Of a DNA stretch of 64,000 bases, positions 35,362 through 44,340 are shown one piece after another. Location of the stretch: contig CASDYX010000006.1 of NCBI GenBank assembly GCA_949286215.1, forward strand, positions 1-64,000, written 5' to 3'. The translations under genes were made by a program, and so were the position numbers. This DNA is from an uncultured Pseudomonadota bacterium. Lineage in GTDB: Bacteria; Pseudomonadota; Alphaproteobacteria; RF32; CAG-239. Below the pieces are notes generated by a model. That model was not told the origin of the DNA and did not search any database. It saw nothing but the letters and a program-made list of their open reading frames with translations. Within the stretch, counting starts at the first letter, position 1. Each line of letters begins with the position of its first letter.

Positions 35362-37830
35362 ATGCAAGACATTATTATTGAAAGTTCAAATCAATCTTCA
35401 AATATTGCGGCAAATGTTCGCAGTGTTCGTGTTAAACAATCCAGAGGAATGTTTAGATATGTCTTTGACTGGATTATTAAGGGATTGTTTGTTGCTCTGC
35501 TCTTGGGGGTTGATTTCTTGTTGTTTGCAGGATCTGGAAATCAAACTATATTTTCGGAGAGTCTCGGATTACAGTCGGAGATATTTACGTCTTTGATGGT
35601 GATTTTGGTTTTGTCCTTGCTCGCCATGTTCTTGGTTTCTTTCTCTTCTTTGTTGCAGAATTTGTTGGCGTCAGCTGTGGTAGGCGGAGTTGTTTTGGCT
35701 CTGCTTAATCAGTTTGCCGTGTATGATAAAACCTCAATTTTAGAGCCGATGTTTGCTCCTTATATCGGAATGTCAGCCTCTTTTATTTTTAACGGAATTT
35801 CGCATTGGATTTTAGCCGGTGGTGCGGGAATCTTGACTTTTGTTATTTTGATGATGTCCTCAAAGTCAACGACTGCTTATTTTACGGGAATTTTATTAAT
35901 TATCTTTTCCGGTGTTTTGGTTGATGCATATTTGATTAAAAATAAAACAGATGATTTTGTTGTTCGTTATGATAACCATTTAGATAAAGCCAGTAAAAAT
36001 CCCAGAAAATATGTTTATTTCTTTTTGCCGAATGCTTCATCTTACATTACGCTTGGCGAAATGAAGGATAAATTGGGTAAAGATGATAAAGCCAATGAAT
36101 TAAAAGGTAGATTGGTAGCATTTTTGGCTAAAAACGGTTTTTGGGTTTATCCTAATGCTTATGTTAGTTCTACTGATACTTTGAATAATACGGTGGAATT
36201 ATTAAATGGACTTGATGATAAAAAAGCAAACGAACATATTTTGAAAAATGTTGAAATTGATAGTTTGTGGAATTTTTCAGATGTACGCGATGAATATGTC
36301 TTTTTGAAAAATGCAAAATTAATCGATGTTTATAAAAATTCTAATTATCGAGTTACGGCAATTCAATCCAGAGGTTTGGATTTGTGCTCTAAAAACAATG
36401 CTCGAAATGTCGATAAATGTTTGGACAAAGTTAATACGCCGGTTGCTGCTAAAAATTTGAAGGAATCCTCATGGGAACAAGCAAAGTTTTTAATGGTTCA
36501 ATGGGTAAATAGTTGGCATTTGATTACGGATTGGTCTGTTCCTTACGGCGCAATAGATGGTTTTGTAAGAGCCAGTGAATTGCCAATTATGGGCGTGTCT
36601 TATGATTCTTTGTATGTCGTAAATTCCTTTAAGGCTTTGGATGCTTTATTGGAAGAAATTGAAAAAGACAAAGGAAGCCGAGCTTATTTTGTGTTCTTAG
36701 ATTTGCCGTCAGATATGTATGTTTATAATGAATTTTGTAGATTAAAGCCACAATCTCAATGGCAAACTTTGACAAATTATAAGTGGGTCGGAAATAAAAA
36801 TTTGTTTGAAAAAAGAAAAGCCTATCAAGAACAATATTCTTGCTTGATTGGAAAATTAGAACAGTTTATGAGAAGTTTGAAAGAGAAAAAACTAGATGAA
36901 AATACTGTAATCTTTTTACAAGGTGTTAGCGGAATAAATGAACTCGGAGGTCCAAAAACCGAAGATTATATTGAGAATTTTAAGAGAAATAATCTGGTTC
37001 TATTGGCTGTTAAAAATCCTATGAAAAACTCATTTAGCATTAATAATCAGATATGTGAGAGTAGAGAATTGGTTAAAAACTATCTCTATTTGAAAGGTGA
37101 GTGTGAAGAGTTAAAGGGTATGGGGCTTTATGAAACTGCTGCAAAAGGTTTGCAAGATAATTTGCTTAGTAATGTTTTGAGCCAAGAAACTTTGAACGGA
37201 TATCTCAAAAATTATGATGAATGGTATCAAAAATGGGAGAATTTCAATTCTAAAAAATCTCCTAAAGACAAATTAAAAGAATTGAAAGCTAAAGCAAAGA
37301 ATGAAGTTTCTAACCCAAAAATAACAGATAAAAAATCAGAAGGAGAAAAAATCAATAAAGCAGAAGAGGCTCTTGCAGAAGCTAATAAAGTTGACGTATC
37401 AGAAAACTCTGAGACCGAAACAAAAGAAAAGGTAACTGATTTGCCTGAAGAAAGAGAAGTTGGAAAAGCTTTAACGATGGAACAACCAATCAATGAGGGA
37501 AAAGAACAAGAGGTAAAGAGTATTAAGGAAGAAATTCAATCTGATGCTGAGGAAACCTCAAAAGAAAATTTAGATAATCAAGATATCCCTTTGGAAAAAG
37601 ATGTGAAATCTGAAGATGATGCGGAAAATTCAGCAGTAGCGAGTGATGCTGCAGATGAGGTAAAAAATGTTGAAACTGTTGCTAAAGAAGAAACAAAGAC
37701 CTCACAGACTGTAGAGGAGGCTAATAGTACTCAGGCTGTAGATAAAGCGGAAAAGGCTCCAAAGGTAGCAGGAGAGGCTAAAGCTAAAACTGAAGCTACT
37801 TCCAATAAAACCAATAATGCTTTGAATTAG
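35362..37830 (+). CDS. Membrane protein with sulfatase-like ectodomain and acidic tail, 822 aa
   Basis: About five transmembrane helices occupy residues 35-200. The middle region (~210-600) looks like an alkaline-phosphatase/sulfatase-fold domain of the LtaS/EptA type: VYFFLPNASSYITLGEM near its start and, late, EQYSCLIGKLEQFMRSLKEKKLDENTVIFL in two pieces, comparable to the conserved 'single nonactive helix then nTvvif.sDHG' block. The DHG metal site is replaced by QGVSG, so it is probably catalytically dead. Residues ~620-822 are a low-complexity Lys/Glu/Ala tail. Ten bases before yejE. No named family; the fold assignment is inference. Confidence 0.72.
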   Translation: MQDIIIESSNQSSNIAANVRSVRVKQSRGMFRYVFDWIIKGLFVALLLGVDFLLFAGSGNQTIFSESLGLQSEIFTSLMVILVLSLLAMFLVSFSSLLQNLLASAVVGGVVLALLNQFAVYDKTSILEPMFAPYIGMSASFIFNGISHWILAGGAGILTFVILMMSSKSTTAYFTGILLIIFSGVLVDAYLIKNKTDDFVVRYDNHLDKASKNPRKYVYFFLPNASSYITLGEMKDKLGKDDKANELKGRLVAFLAKNGFWVYPNAYVSSTDTLNNTVELLNGLDDKKANEHILKNVEIDSLWNFSDVRDEYVFLKNAKLIDVYKNSNYRVTAIQSRGLDLCSKNNARNVDKCLDKVNTPVAAKNLKESSWEQAKFLMVQWVNSWHLITDWSVPYGAIDGFVRASELPIMGVSYDSLYVVNSFKALDALLEEIEKDKGSRAYFVFLDLPSDMYVYNEFCRLKPQSQWQTLTNYKWVGNKNLFEKRKAYQEQYSCLIGKLEQFMRSLKEKKLDENTVIFLQGVSGINELGGPKTEDYIENFKRNNLVLLAVKNPMKNSFSINNQICESRELVKNYLYLKGECEELKGMGLYETAAKGLQDNLLSNVLSQETLNGYLKNYDEWYQKWENFNSKKSPKDKLKELKAKAKNEVSNPKITDKKSEGEKINKAEEALAEANKVDVSENSETETKEKVTDLPEEREVGKALTMEQPINEGKEQEVKSIKEEIQSDAEETSKENLDNQDIPLEKDVKSEDDAENSAVASDAADEVKNVETVAKEETKTSQTVEEANSTQAVDKAEKAPKVAGEAKAKTEATSNKTNNALN

Positions 37831-37840
37831 GGATAAAAAG

Positions 37841-38878
37841 TTGGAAAATCAAACGTCGGATAAACATAGTTTGCTTAAAAGACGTTGGCGAGTGTTTTGC
37901 AAAAAGCGGCGCGCTTGGTGGGCATTGGTTGTTTTGGCAAGTGTGTTTGTCTTGAGCTTGTTTTCAGAATTAATTGCAAATGATAAGCCGTTGATTTTGA
38001 AATATAATAATCAATATTATTTCCCAATTTTTCAAACCTATAATGAAACCGAATTTGGGGGAGATTTCCCAACGCCGGCGGACTACCGAGATGAATTAAT
38101 TCGGCAAAATATTGAAGAAAACGGTTGGATGATTATGCCGATAATTCCTTTTTCTTTCAATACGGTAGATTATGATTTGAATGTTCCAACACCGGCCGCG
38201 CCAAGTAAAGTTCATTGGCTGGGGACAGATGATGAGGGAAGGGATATTGTGGCCAGAATTCTTTATGGGTTACGGCTCTCTTTGGTGTTCGCTTTTATTT
38301 TGACTTTCGTTTCATCTTGTATCGGGATTTTTGCCGGTGCGGTTCAGGGATATTTTGGCGGAAAGACGGATATTGTCCTGCAAAGATTTATGGAAATTTG
38401 GGATTCTTTGCCTCAATTGTTTATTTTAATAATTGTTGCGAGTATTTTTGTGCCGACGTTTTGGAGTTTGTTGGTTATCTTGCTTTTCTTCTCATGGACA
38501 TCTCTCACCGGAATGGTGCGGGCTGAAGTGATGCGTACCAGAAATTTTGAATTTGTGAAAGCGGCTAAGGCGCTCGGGGCGAGTAATTTTAGGATAATTT
38601 ATCGTCATATTCTTCCAAATGCGTTGGTCGCAACCATTACTTTTGTGCCTTTTTTGTTATCAGAAGCAATTGTGGCTTTAACCGCACTTGATTTCTTGGG
38701 GTTGGGTTTGTCGCACGAATATCCATCTTTGGGTGATTTGGTGCGTCAGGGTAAAGATAATTTACAGGCTCCGTGGATTGGACTTTCAATCTTTGTAGTA
38801 TTATCTTGTTTGTTAACCTTGCTCATATTTATTGGGGAAGGGGTGCGAGATGCTTTTGATAGCCGGAGGAATGATTGA
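37841..38878 (+). CDS. yejE: Peptide ABC transporter permease YejE, 345 aa
   Basis: Inner-membrane permease of the YejABEF-type (OppC-like) peptide importer. The YejE-specific periplasmic insert is visible (YYFPIFQTYNETEFGGDFPT, ADYRDELI). The EAA loop is EFVKAAKALGASNFRIIYRH, followed by ILPNAL. HWLGTDDEGRDIVARILYG is the OppC family block. The start is a TTG at 37841; no ATG exists upstream in frame before the preceding stop. Overlaps the ATPase start by one base. yejA and yejB are not here. Confidence 0.93.
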   Translation: MENQTSDKHSLLKRRWRVFCKKRRAWWALVVLASVFVLSLFSELIANDKPLILKYNNQYYFPIFQTYNETEFGGDFPTPADYRDELIRQNIEENGWMIMPIIPFSFNTVDYDLNVPTPAAPSKVHWLGTDDEGRDIVARILYGLRLSLVFAFILTFVSSCIGIFAGAVQGYFGGKTDIVLQRFMEIWDSLPQLFILIIVASIFVPTFWSLLVILLFFSWTSLTGMVRAEVMRTRNFEFVKAAKALGASNFRIIYRHILPNALVATITFVPFLLSEAIVALTALDFLGLGLSHEYPSLGDLVRQGKDNLQAPWIGLSIFVVLSCLLTLLIFIGEGVRDAFDSRRND

Positions 38879-40473
38879 TGACTTTGTTAGAAGTTAATAA
38901 TTTTTCGGTTTCTTTTGAAAGAGAAAACGCTGCCTATTTTGAGGCTGTGAAAGATATTAGTTTCAAATTAGAAAAAGGCGAAATTGTCGGAATTGTTGGG
39001 GAATCTGGTTCTGGAAAGTCGGTAACAGCGTTGTCTGTTTTGGGGTTATTACCTTATCCTCGTGCTTTTCATAGTAATAAAAGCTCTATCTTGTTTGATG
39101 GGCAGGAAATAATAGGGGCTAAAGAAAATCAGTTGCGTAAAATCAGAGGAAAAGAAGTTGGTTTTATTTTTCAAGAGCCGATGTCTTCACTTAATCCTTT
39201 GCATAAGATAGGAAATCAGATTGCTGAAGTTTTGAAGTTGCATCGTAAGTTGTCTGATAAACAGGTGCAAAAAGAAGTAGTGCGCTTGTTAAAATTAACG
39301 GGAATTCCGCAACCTGAGCTGAAAAAGGAGGCTTATCCATTTGAGCTGTCCGGAGGGCAAAGGCAACGTGTGATGATAGCTATGGCTATTGCCAATAATC
39401 CAAAATTGTTGATTGCAGATGAACCGACAACAGCATTAGATGTGACAATTCAGGCACAAATCATTGATTTGTTGATGGATTTACGCAAAAAATTGAATAT
39501 GGCAATTCTTTTTATTAGCCATGATTTGACTTTGGTGCGGAAAATTGCGGATAAAGTCTGCGTAATGAAAAATGGCGAAATGGTGGAGCAGGGTGCAGTG
39601 AGAGAGATTTTTGAAAGCCCAAAACATCCTTATACTCAAGAGCTGATTTCTGCTACAATGTTAAAAAATGAAAATAGTGTGCAAAATTTGACAAAAATAC
39701 TGCAAATGGCTGATTTGAGGGTAACTTTTCCGCAGAAAAAGAACTTTTGGGGTAAAGTTGTCTCAAAAATTGATGCTGTAAATAATGTTAGTCTTGATAT
39801 TTACAGGGGAGAGTGTTTGGGTATTGTTGGAGAATCCGGTTCAGGCAAAACTACGCTGGGGTTATCTCTCTTAGGTGTGCAAAAAGCACAAGGCGATGTT
39901 TGTTTTTATGGAACAAATGTAAACGAACTTTCGAGTAAGGATAAATTGCATCTGAAAAGAAAAATGCAAATTGTTTTTCAGGATCCTTATAATTCTTTGA
40001 ACCCTAGAATGCGAATTGAAGATATTGTTGCTGAAGGACTAAGAATTCATTATCCCAAATTGAAATTGTCTGAAGTTCGAACAAAAGTAAAAAATGTTTT
40101 GGCAGAAGTCGGTTTAGATGAAAGCGTGATGGAGAGATATCCTCATGAATTTTCAGGAGGTCAACGTCAGAGAGTAGCTATTGCTAGAGCTTTAATTCTG
40201 GAGCCGGAATTGATTGTTCTGGATGAGCCGACGTCGGCATTAGATGTAACAATCCAGGCCCAAATTGTAAAGTTGCTGAAAAAGATTCAAAAAGAACGAC
40301 GGATTAGTTACTTGTTTATTTCACATGATATGCGTGCAGTCAAAGCTATGGCGGATAGAATTGGCGTTATGAAAGATGGTGAATTGATTGAAATCGGTTC
40401 AGCAAAAGATATTTTTGAGCGTCCGCAGAATGATTATACAAAAGCGTTAATCAGTGCATCTGAAATCCGATAA
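38878..40473 (+). CDS. yejF: Peptide ABC transporter duplicated ATP-binding protein YejF, 531 aa
   Basis: Two fused nucleotide-binding domains power the importer. The first has GESGSGKSVTAL, LSGGQRQRVMIAMAIA and LLIADEPTTALDV; the second has GESGSGKTTLGLS, FSGGQRQRVAIARALI and LDEPTSALDV. All Walker and signature residues are intact in both halves. ATG at 38878 overlaps the yejE stop (TGATG). The next 530 bases hold no gene, so the operon ends here. Confidence 0.95.
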   Translation: MTLLEVNNFSVSFERENAAYFEAVKDISFKLEKGEIVGIVGESGSGKSVTALSVLGLLPYPRAFHSNKSSILFDGQEIIGAKENQLRKIRGKEVGFIFQEPMSSLNPLHKIGNQIAEVLKLHRKLSDKQVQKEVVRLLKLTGIPQPELKKEAYPFELSGGQRQRVMIAMAIANNPKLLIADEPTTALDVTIQAQIIDLLMDLRKKLNMAILFISHDLTLVRKIADKVCVMKNGEMVEQGAVREIFESPKHPYTQELISATMLKNENSVQNLTKILQMADLRVTFPQKKNFWGKVVSKIDAVNNVSLDIYRGECLGIVGESGSGKTTLGLSLLGVQKAQGDVCFYGTNVNELSSKDKLHLKRKMQIVFQDPYNSLNPRMRIEDIVAEGLRIHYPKLKLSEVRTKVKNVLAEVGLDESVMERYPHEFSGGQRQRVAIARALILEPELIVLDEPTSALDVTIQAQIVKLLKKIQKERRISYLFISHDMRAVKAMADRIGVMKDGELIEIGSAKDIFERPQNDYTKALISASEIR

Positions 40474-41003
40474 AATGACAATCTGTTAAAATATATTGTT
40501 TTTATTCAATATGTTGTCGATATAATCTTAAACTATACATAATATATATTATGCGACAAATATGTGAGAGACAGAGGGGAGATTGAGGAGCCTACTGCAG
40601 CTCGTGGATTGTGATATAGTAACTCATGAATTGTGATACTGTTGTGATATTGCAGTTCAGGAATTGTAGTACGGCAAGCTTTTGTATTGTGACGCTCATA
40701 TAGAAATTTTAATATATGAATTGTTATTCTCTTAAGACATTGTTGTTGTTGAGTTACTATTGTTTTTGTAGTGAAAGAATTGTATTGAGAGTTTGTTTTT
40801 GGGCTCTTTAGAAATTAGGTGTTGTTGTTTTAGCGATTGTCTTTTGTTTTGCTGAGTTTACTTGCTAAGTGCTATTTATATGTATTCGAAAGGATTTGAA
40901 ATATATTTATATAAAATTCAATTGCTTATTGAATAAATGAGCTGTGAGAACGAGCTCAGTATGAATTTTTTGGTATTTATACGTTTTGCTCGTTCTCAGC
41001 TTC
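40474..41003. other. AT-rich gene-free gap with degenerate GATTGTGATA-type repeats
   Basis: No reading frame with coding character was found on either strand. Between 40606 and 40786 a motif of the form G(A/G/T)ATTGTnnT recurs about six times at irregular spacing: 40606, 40628, 40660, 40684, 40718 and 40777. A hairpin closes the gap at 40940-41002. No clean terminator follows yejF. Confidence 0.5.
40939..41002. other. Long-arm inverted repeat (possible terminator/RNA hairpin)
   Basis: Left arm AGCTGTGAGAACGAGC and right arm GCTCGTTCTCAGCT pair over 14 positions with a two-base bulge, around a ~31-base AT-rich loop. It directly abuts the stop of the minus-strand membrane gene and could end its transcript, though the following T-tract is interrupted. 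Confidence 0.5.
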
Positions 41004-41348
41004 TTATTTCGTAATGATGATTTTTAAGAGGTTTAGAAAATAAACTACAACTAAAAAGGCCAATGCACGATAAAGAATGGTGTATATCCCTGCCCCATGT
41101 CCAATTATGAAATATTGAATAACTAAAGAGGCAACTAAGGCACAGCACAGATTTATCAACCAATAGCGAGAATTGCCCATGAAAATAAAGGCACAGACCG
41201 CTGCCGGACCAAAGACTAACGGATTGGCTATCATCTTGCTGGTAATGTTGTAAGTGCTTGTAATAACGTGAATATGCATGAAAAATCCTGCCAAAATTAA
41301 GATAATTCCGGCAGCTAAGATATATAAATAGGTTTGTTTTTTACTCAT
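41004..41348 (-). CDS. Four-helix small inner-membrane protein, 114 aa
   Basis: Four hydrophobic segments separated by short loops cover nearly the whole sequence (LYILAAGIILILAGFF, MIANPLVFGPAAVCAFIF, WLINLCCALVASLVIQYFI, ALAFLVVVYFLNLL). No family recognised. The frame is open to 41438, but a strong AGGAGG lies eight bases before the ATG at 41348, which decides the start. Confidence 0.75.
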   Translation of the reverse strand: MSKKQTYLYILAAGIILILAGFFMHIHVITSTYNITSKMIANPLVFGPAAVCAFIFMGNSRYWLINLCCALVASLVIQYFIIGHGAGIYTILYRALAFLVVVYFLNLLKIIITK

Positions 41349-41420
41349 GATGTCCTCCTTTGAGAGTATCTTGAGCAATTTGAATGCAAAATGCAAGTTC
41401 GTTTCTGAACTGTACACATT

Positions 41421-41460
41421 ATAAAAAAATAAAGCCACTTTATAGAAAGTGGCTTTATTT
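41421..41460 (-). terminator. Terminator of the outer-membrane barrel gene
   Basis: AAATAAAGCCACTTT/AAAGTGGCTTTATTT with loop ATAG; on the minus strand it is followed by TTTTTTT, 18 bases after the stop at 41479. Confidence 0.85.
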
Positions 41461-41478
41461 GGGAGTAGTTCTTTAAGA

Positions 41479-42069
41479 TTAGAAAGTATAGCGAATACCG
41501 GCTGTGGCTTCCATTAAATTATCTACATCTTTGGTGTTGATGTAGCTGTAACGGCCTACTAATCGAGCTGACCAGTTTTCATTGAAGTCATACTGAGCAC
41601 CAATACCAGCACGGTAGCCAACGCGGCTCTTGGTTTCTGTTTCGCCGAGTTCTTTTACTTCTAAGTCGTAATTGGCCAAGCCAACAGTTCCAAGTAAGCT
41701 TAAACCATCGCAGCCAACCGGTGCATAGCCATATAAATCAATACCATAGGCATCAAATTGGGTTTCGGCTTTATGAGACATTCCGTCATATACAAAATAG
41801 TCACCTTCTTCGGAGGCTGATTGTTGGTAGAAAGCTTCGATGCTGTAGTAATCGCCCATTTTGATACCGGCATTAATAACACCGGAGTTGAAGTTATCTT
41901 CTAAATAACCATCGTCTTCTAAACGGCTGGCATCACCTTTGTAATCGGCTTTAGAATAAACATAGTCAACACCAATGTAAGGTCTGAAATCTGACGGTAT
42001 TCCCATCATTGCATTGGCATTGAAAGAGAAAAGGCTTGCAACGCCTGCCAATAATAATGCTTTTTTCAT
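41479..42069 (-). CDS. Outer-membrane beta-barrel protein, 196 aa
   Basis: Signal peptide MKKALLLAGVASLFSFNANA, then alternating strands typical of an eight-stranded OmpA/OmpX-like barrel: YIGVDYVYSKADY, YYSIEAFYQQSAS, LLGTVGLANYDLEV, YRAGIGAQYDF, SARLVGRYSYI, ending ATAGIRYTF with the terminal Phe recognised by BamA. No periplasmic peptidoglycan-binding domain. ATG at 42069 with GGAG upstream is preferred to the longer frame at 42084. Role unknown; perhaps adhesion or envelope stability. Confidence 0.86.
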   Translation of the reverse strand: MKKALLLAGVASLFSFNANAMMGIPSDFRPYIGVDYVYSKADYKGDASRLEDDGYLEDNFNSGVINAGIKMGDYYSIEAFYQQSASEEGDYFVYDGMSHKAETQFDAYGIDLYGYAPVGCDGLSLLGTVGLANYDLEVKELGETETKSRVGYRAGIGAQYDFNENWSARLVGRYSYINTKDVDNLMEATAGIRYTF

Positions 42070-42108
42070 ATTGTAAAACTCCATTTATAAATAGATTTTT
42101 AGTACTAA

Positions 42109-42141
42109 TTTTAAGTGAAATTGCTTTTTAAGTGAAATTGC
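42109..42141. repeat. Two tandem 16-bp direct repeats upstream of the barrel gene
   Basis: TTTTAAGTGAAATTGC occurs at 42109-42124 and 42126-42141, exact copies with 17-bp periodicity (about 1.6 helical turns). They lie 40-72 bases upstream of the barrel gene ATG, where a transcription factor would bind near the promoter. Confidence 0.6.
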
Positions 42142-42253
42142 TGTTTTCTTGCAACCTCGGCTTAGATATAATTTTGGATAATTGTTTTTAAAGGGTGGTG
42201 GTTAAAAAAATTTGTGCTAGATTGATGATAATTTTTTGATAATCAAGAGGTTT

Positions 42254-42904
42254 ATGAAAAAAATGTCGTTTGTTGCTCCCGATAAAACTTGTTCTAAGTG
42301 TCCACGTTTATTGGCCTTTCGTGCTCAAAATGAGGCGAAGTTTCCGACTTATTATAATGGGCCGGTTGAGCCCTTCGGCTCCCTCTCCTCTGAGATTTTA
42401 ATTGTTGGCTTGGCTCCAGGCTTGAATGGTGCAAACCAAACAAATCGTCCTTTTACTAATGATTATGCGGGAGATGTTTTATACCCAATTTTGAAGAAGT
42501 TTGGTTTTGCTCAAGGAAATTATCAGAAAAAGAAAAATGACGGCTTTGAGCTGATTAATGTCAGAGTTACGAATTCTGTTCGTTGTGTGCCGCCGCAAAA
42601 TAAAGTTACCGGAGATGAAGTTAAAGCTTGTGGGGCATATCTGATTCAAGAAATTGAAAATATGCCAAACTTGAAAATTATTTTAACACTTGGCAGTGTG
42701 GCGCATAATGCCGTTTTGGGTGTCTTGGGCTATAAAAAAGCTGGTTTTAAGTTTGCTCATAATACAACCCATTGGCTGGAAAATCATCATTTATGGATGG
42801 TGAATTCTTATCATACCTCTCGATATAACATTAATACCGGTGTTTTAACGGAAGAAATGTTTGAAGATGTGATAAAAAATATTCAAAATTTGCTGAAAAA
42901 GTAA
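42254..42904 (+). CDS. Uracil-DNA glycosylase family 5 (UdgB-like, Fe-S), 216 aa
   Basis: Base-excision repair glycosylase removing uracil and possibly other deaminated bases. [4Fe-4S] ligands are CSKC (Cys13, Cys16) and the later pair in VRCVPP and VKAC. Motif 1 is GLAPGLNGANQTNRPFTND and the C-terminal motif is VNSYHTSRYNINTG, both typical of type 5 rather than type 4 enzymes. AAGAGG precedes the ATG at 42254; the frame also opens at a TTG, 42236. Confidence 0.9.
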   Translation: MKKMSFVAPDKTCSKCPRLLAFRAQNEAKFPTYYNGPVEPFGSLSSEILIVGLAPGLNGANQTNRPFTNDYAGDVLYPILKKFGFAQGNYQKKKNDGFELINVRVTNSVRCVPPQNKVTGDEVKACGAYLIQEIENMPNLKIILTLGSVAHNAVLGVLGYKKAGFKFAHNTTHWLENHHLWMVNSYHTSRYNINTGVLTEEMFEDVIKNIQNLLKK

Positions 42905-43002
42905 AAATATTTTCTTTTGTCTAAAATCTTGCTTGAACTTTGAAAAATTTTGCTCTATGGTGGAGAAAATAAAATATTATTAACCCTATAATTTATAGAA
43001 AT

Positions 43003-43725
43003 ATGGAAAATTTAGTTTTTTTGCAGAAAATTTACAGCGATTTGAGCCAAAAGAATTATTTTACATCTTTGATGCAGGCTTTTAGCGCTGATTTTGATGA
43101 TAAGAAAGAGGTTCTTTCCGCCTTGTGTGTTGGCGAAATTAGATATTTTGACAATGGCAAAAAGGAAGGAATTGAGTATAATCTTCCTCTTAAAACTAAT
43201 GTTAAAGCTAAGACTTTTCGACAGGTGTTGGCCTCACAGGATTTGCAAAATAAAGGTTGTCGCGGCGTAGTGGCGGATAATCTGATGCTTGTTGGACAAA
43301 ATGAGGATTGTGTGTTGTTAGACACCCCTTCCCTTACTTTGGCTAGCAAATATTTGCTCAAAAATTCTCAGGAATTTAACCGAATCACAATTCATAAAGC
43401 CAAATTTGGTTTGAAAGGATTTGACGTGAAGGTGGAAACCGGAATTCAGCTCTTTATGGAGCCTTATTATTTCTGGGATTTTAAAGAGGTAAAGCAAAAT
43501 TGTAGTCCTGAAGTTGTTAAAGAAGCTGCAAAATACCATGCTGCCGGATATAATCTGTTTGGCAGTCGTGATGGGCAAGAAGTAGTTTGTCTTTTAGGAG
43601 ACTGCTATATTTTTGAACGAGAGGTTTTTGAAGCTTGGGCCGGATATCGTGCGCCAGTTGAGCGAGATGAAATTCCGGATACTTTGCTTTTAGTTAGTTC
43701 TCCTCATGGAGGATTGTTGAACTAA
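43003..43725 (+). CDS. Hypothetical protein, 240 aa
   Basis: Not recognised. Soluble, mixed composition, with four cysteines (LCVGEIRYF, NKGCRGVV, EDCVLL, LLGDCYIF) that are not arranged as a metal knuckle. No signal peptide. No clear Shine-Dalgarno precedes the ATG. It lies between the UDG and the HD nucleotidase genes on the same strand, so a nucleotide/DNA-maintenance role is possible but only positional. Confidence 0.68.
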   Translation: MENLVFLQKIYSDLSQKNYFTSLMQAFSADFDDKKEVLSALCVGEIRYFDNGKKEGIEYNLPLKTNVKAKTFRQVLASQDLQNKGCRGVVADNLMLVGQNEDCVLLDTPSLTLASKYLLKNSQEFNRITIHKAKFGLKGFDVKVETGIQLFMEPYYFWDFKEVKQNCSPEVVKEAAKYHAAGYNLFGSRDGQEVVCLLGDCYIFEREVFEAWAGYRAPVERDEIPDTLLLVSSPHGGLLN

Positions 43726-43758
43726 ATTTTAATTATTTTAATTTAAAATACTTTGGTT

Positions 43759-44286
43759 ATGAAAAAGAAACTAGAAAACTTTAAGGTAATCAGCGGGCAA
43801 ATGAAAAATTTGGCTCGCAGCGGTTGGCTTTATCATAAGGTAAAGTCACCTGAAGTTGATGCATCTCATTCTTGGAGCATGAGTATGCTGGTGCAACTCT
43901 ATGCTCCAAAAGAGCTCGATTTGTGCAAGTGCTTGAAAATGGCAAATATCCATGATCTTGCCGAAATATACATCGGTGATTATACGCCAGGGTCAGGCAT
44001 TAATCCGCAAGAAAAGTATGATTTGGAAAGCAAAGCCATGCGGCGTTTGGCTGATGAGCTGGAATATCCCGAATTAATCGAGCTGTTTGAGGAGTTTGAG
44101 GCTTGCAAAACACCAGAGGCCGTCTTTGTCAAAGACATGGATCGGTTGGATGCCGTTGTTCAGGCAAAGTATTTCGACGAGACTCAAAATTACGGCGGAA
44201 AGCTCTTTGAAGAGTTTTATTCATATGCTCTGACAAAGGTAAAACATCCTCTCGTATTGGAGTTATTGAAATCTTTGAAAGATTAA
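43759..44286 (+). CDS. HD-domain 5'-nucleotidase-like protein (YfbR/HDDC2 type), 175 aa
   Basis: HD superfamily phosphohydrolase. Metal residues are visible: DASHSWSMSM (first His), ANIHDLAEIYIGD (HD) and VKDMDRLDAVVQA (distal Asp). The pattern fits the HD_3/YfbR group that dephosphorylates deoxynucleoside monophosphates. ATG 43759 is preferred over the TTG two codons earlier. Followed by a terminator. Confidence 0.88.
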   Translation: MKKKLENFKVISGQMKNLARSGWLYHKVKSPEVDASHSWSMSMLVQLYAPKELDLCKCLKMANIHDLAEIYIGDYTPGSGINPQEKYDLESKAMRRLADELEYPELIELFEEFEACKTPEAVFVKDMDRLDAVVQAKYFDETQNYGGKLFEEFYSYALTKVKHPLVLELLKSLKD

Positions 44287-44303
44287 GAAAACTAAAACAA
44301 AAA

Positions 44304-44336
44304 TGCCCTCGCCTTTTAGGTTTGAGGGCTTTTTTG
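44304..44336. terminator. Bidirectional terminator between the HD gene and rnfA
   Basis: GCCCTC/GAGGGC closed over a loop with further pairing, A-run before and TTTTTT after; serves both convergent transcription units. Confidence 0.82.
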
Positions 44337-44340
44337 TTGC

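Noticed and set aside
40600-40800. Possible degenerate CRISPR array
   Set aside because: Repeat units are short (about 10 bases), diverged and irregularly spaced; no uniform spacers and no cas genes in the window.
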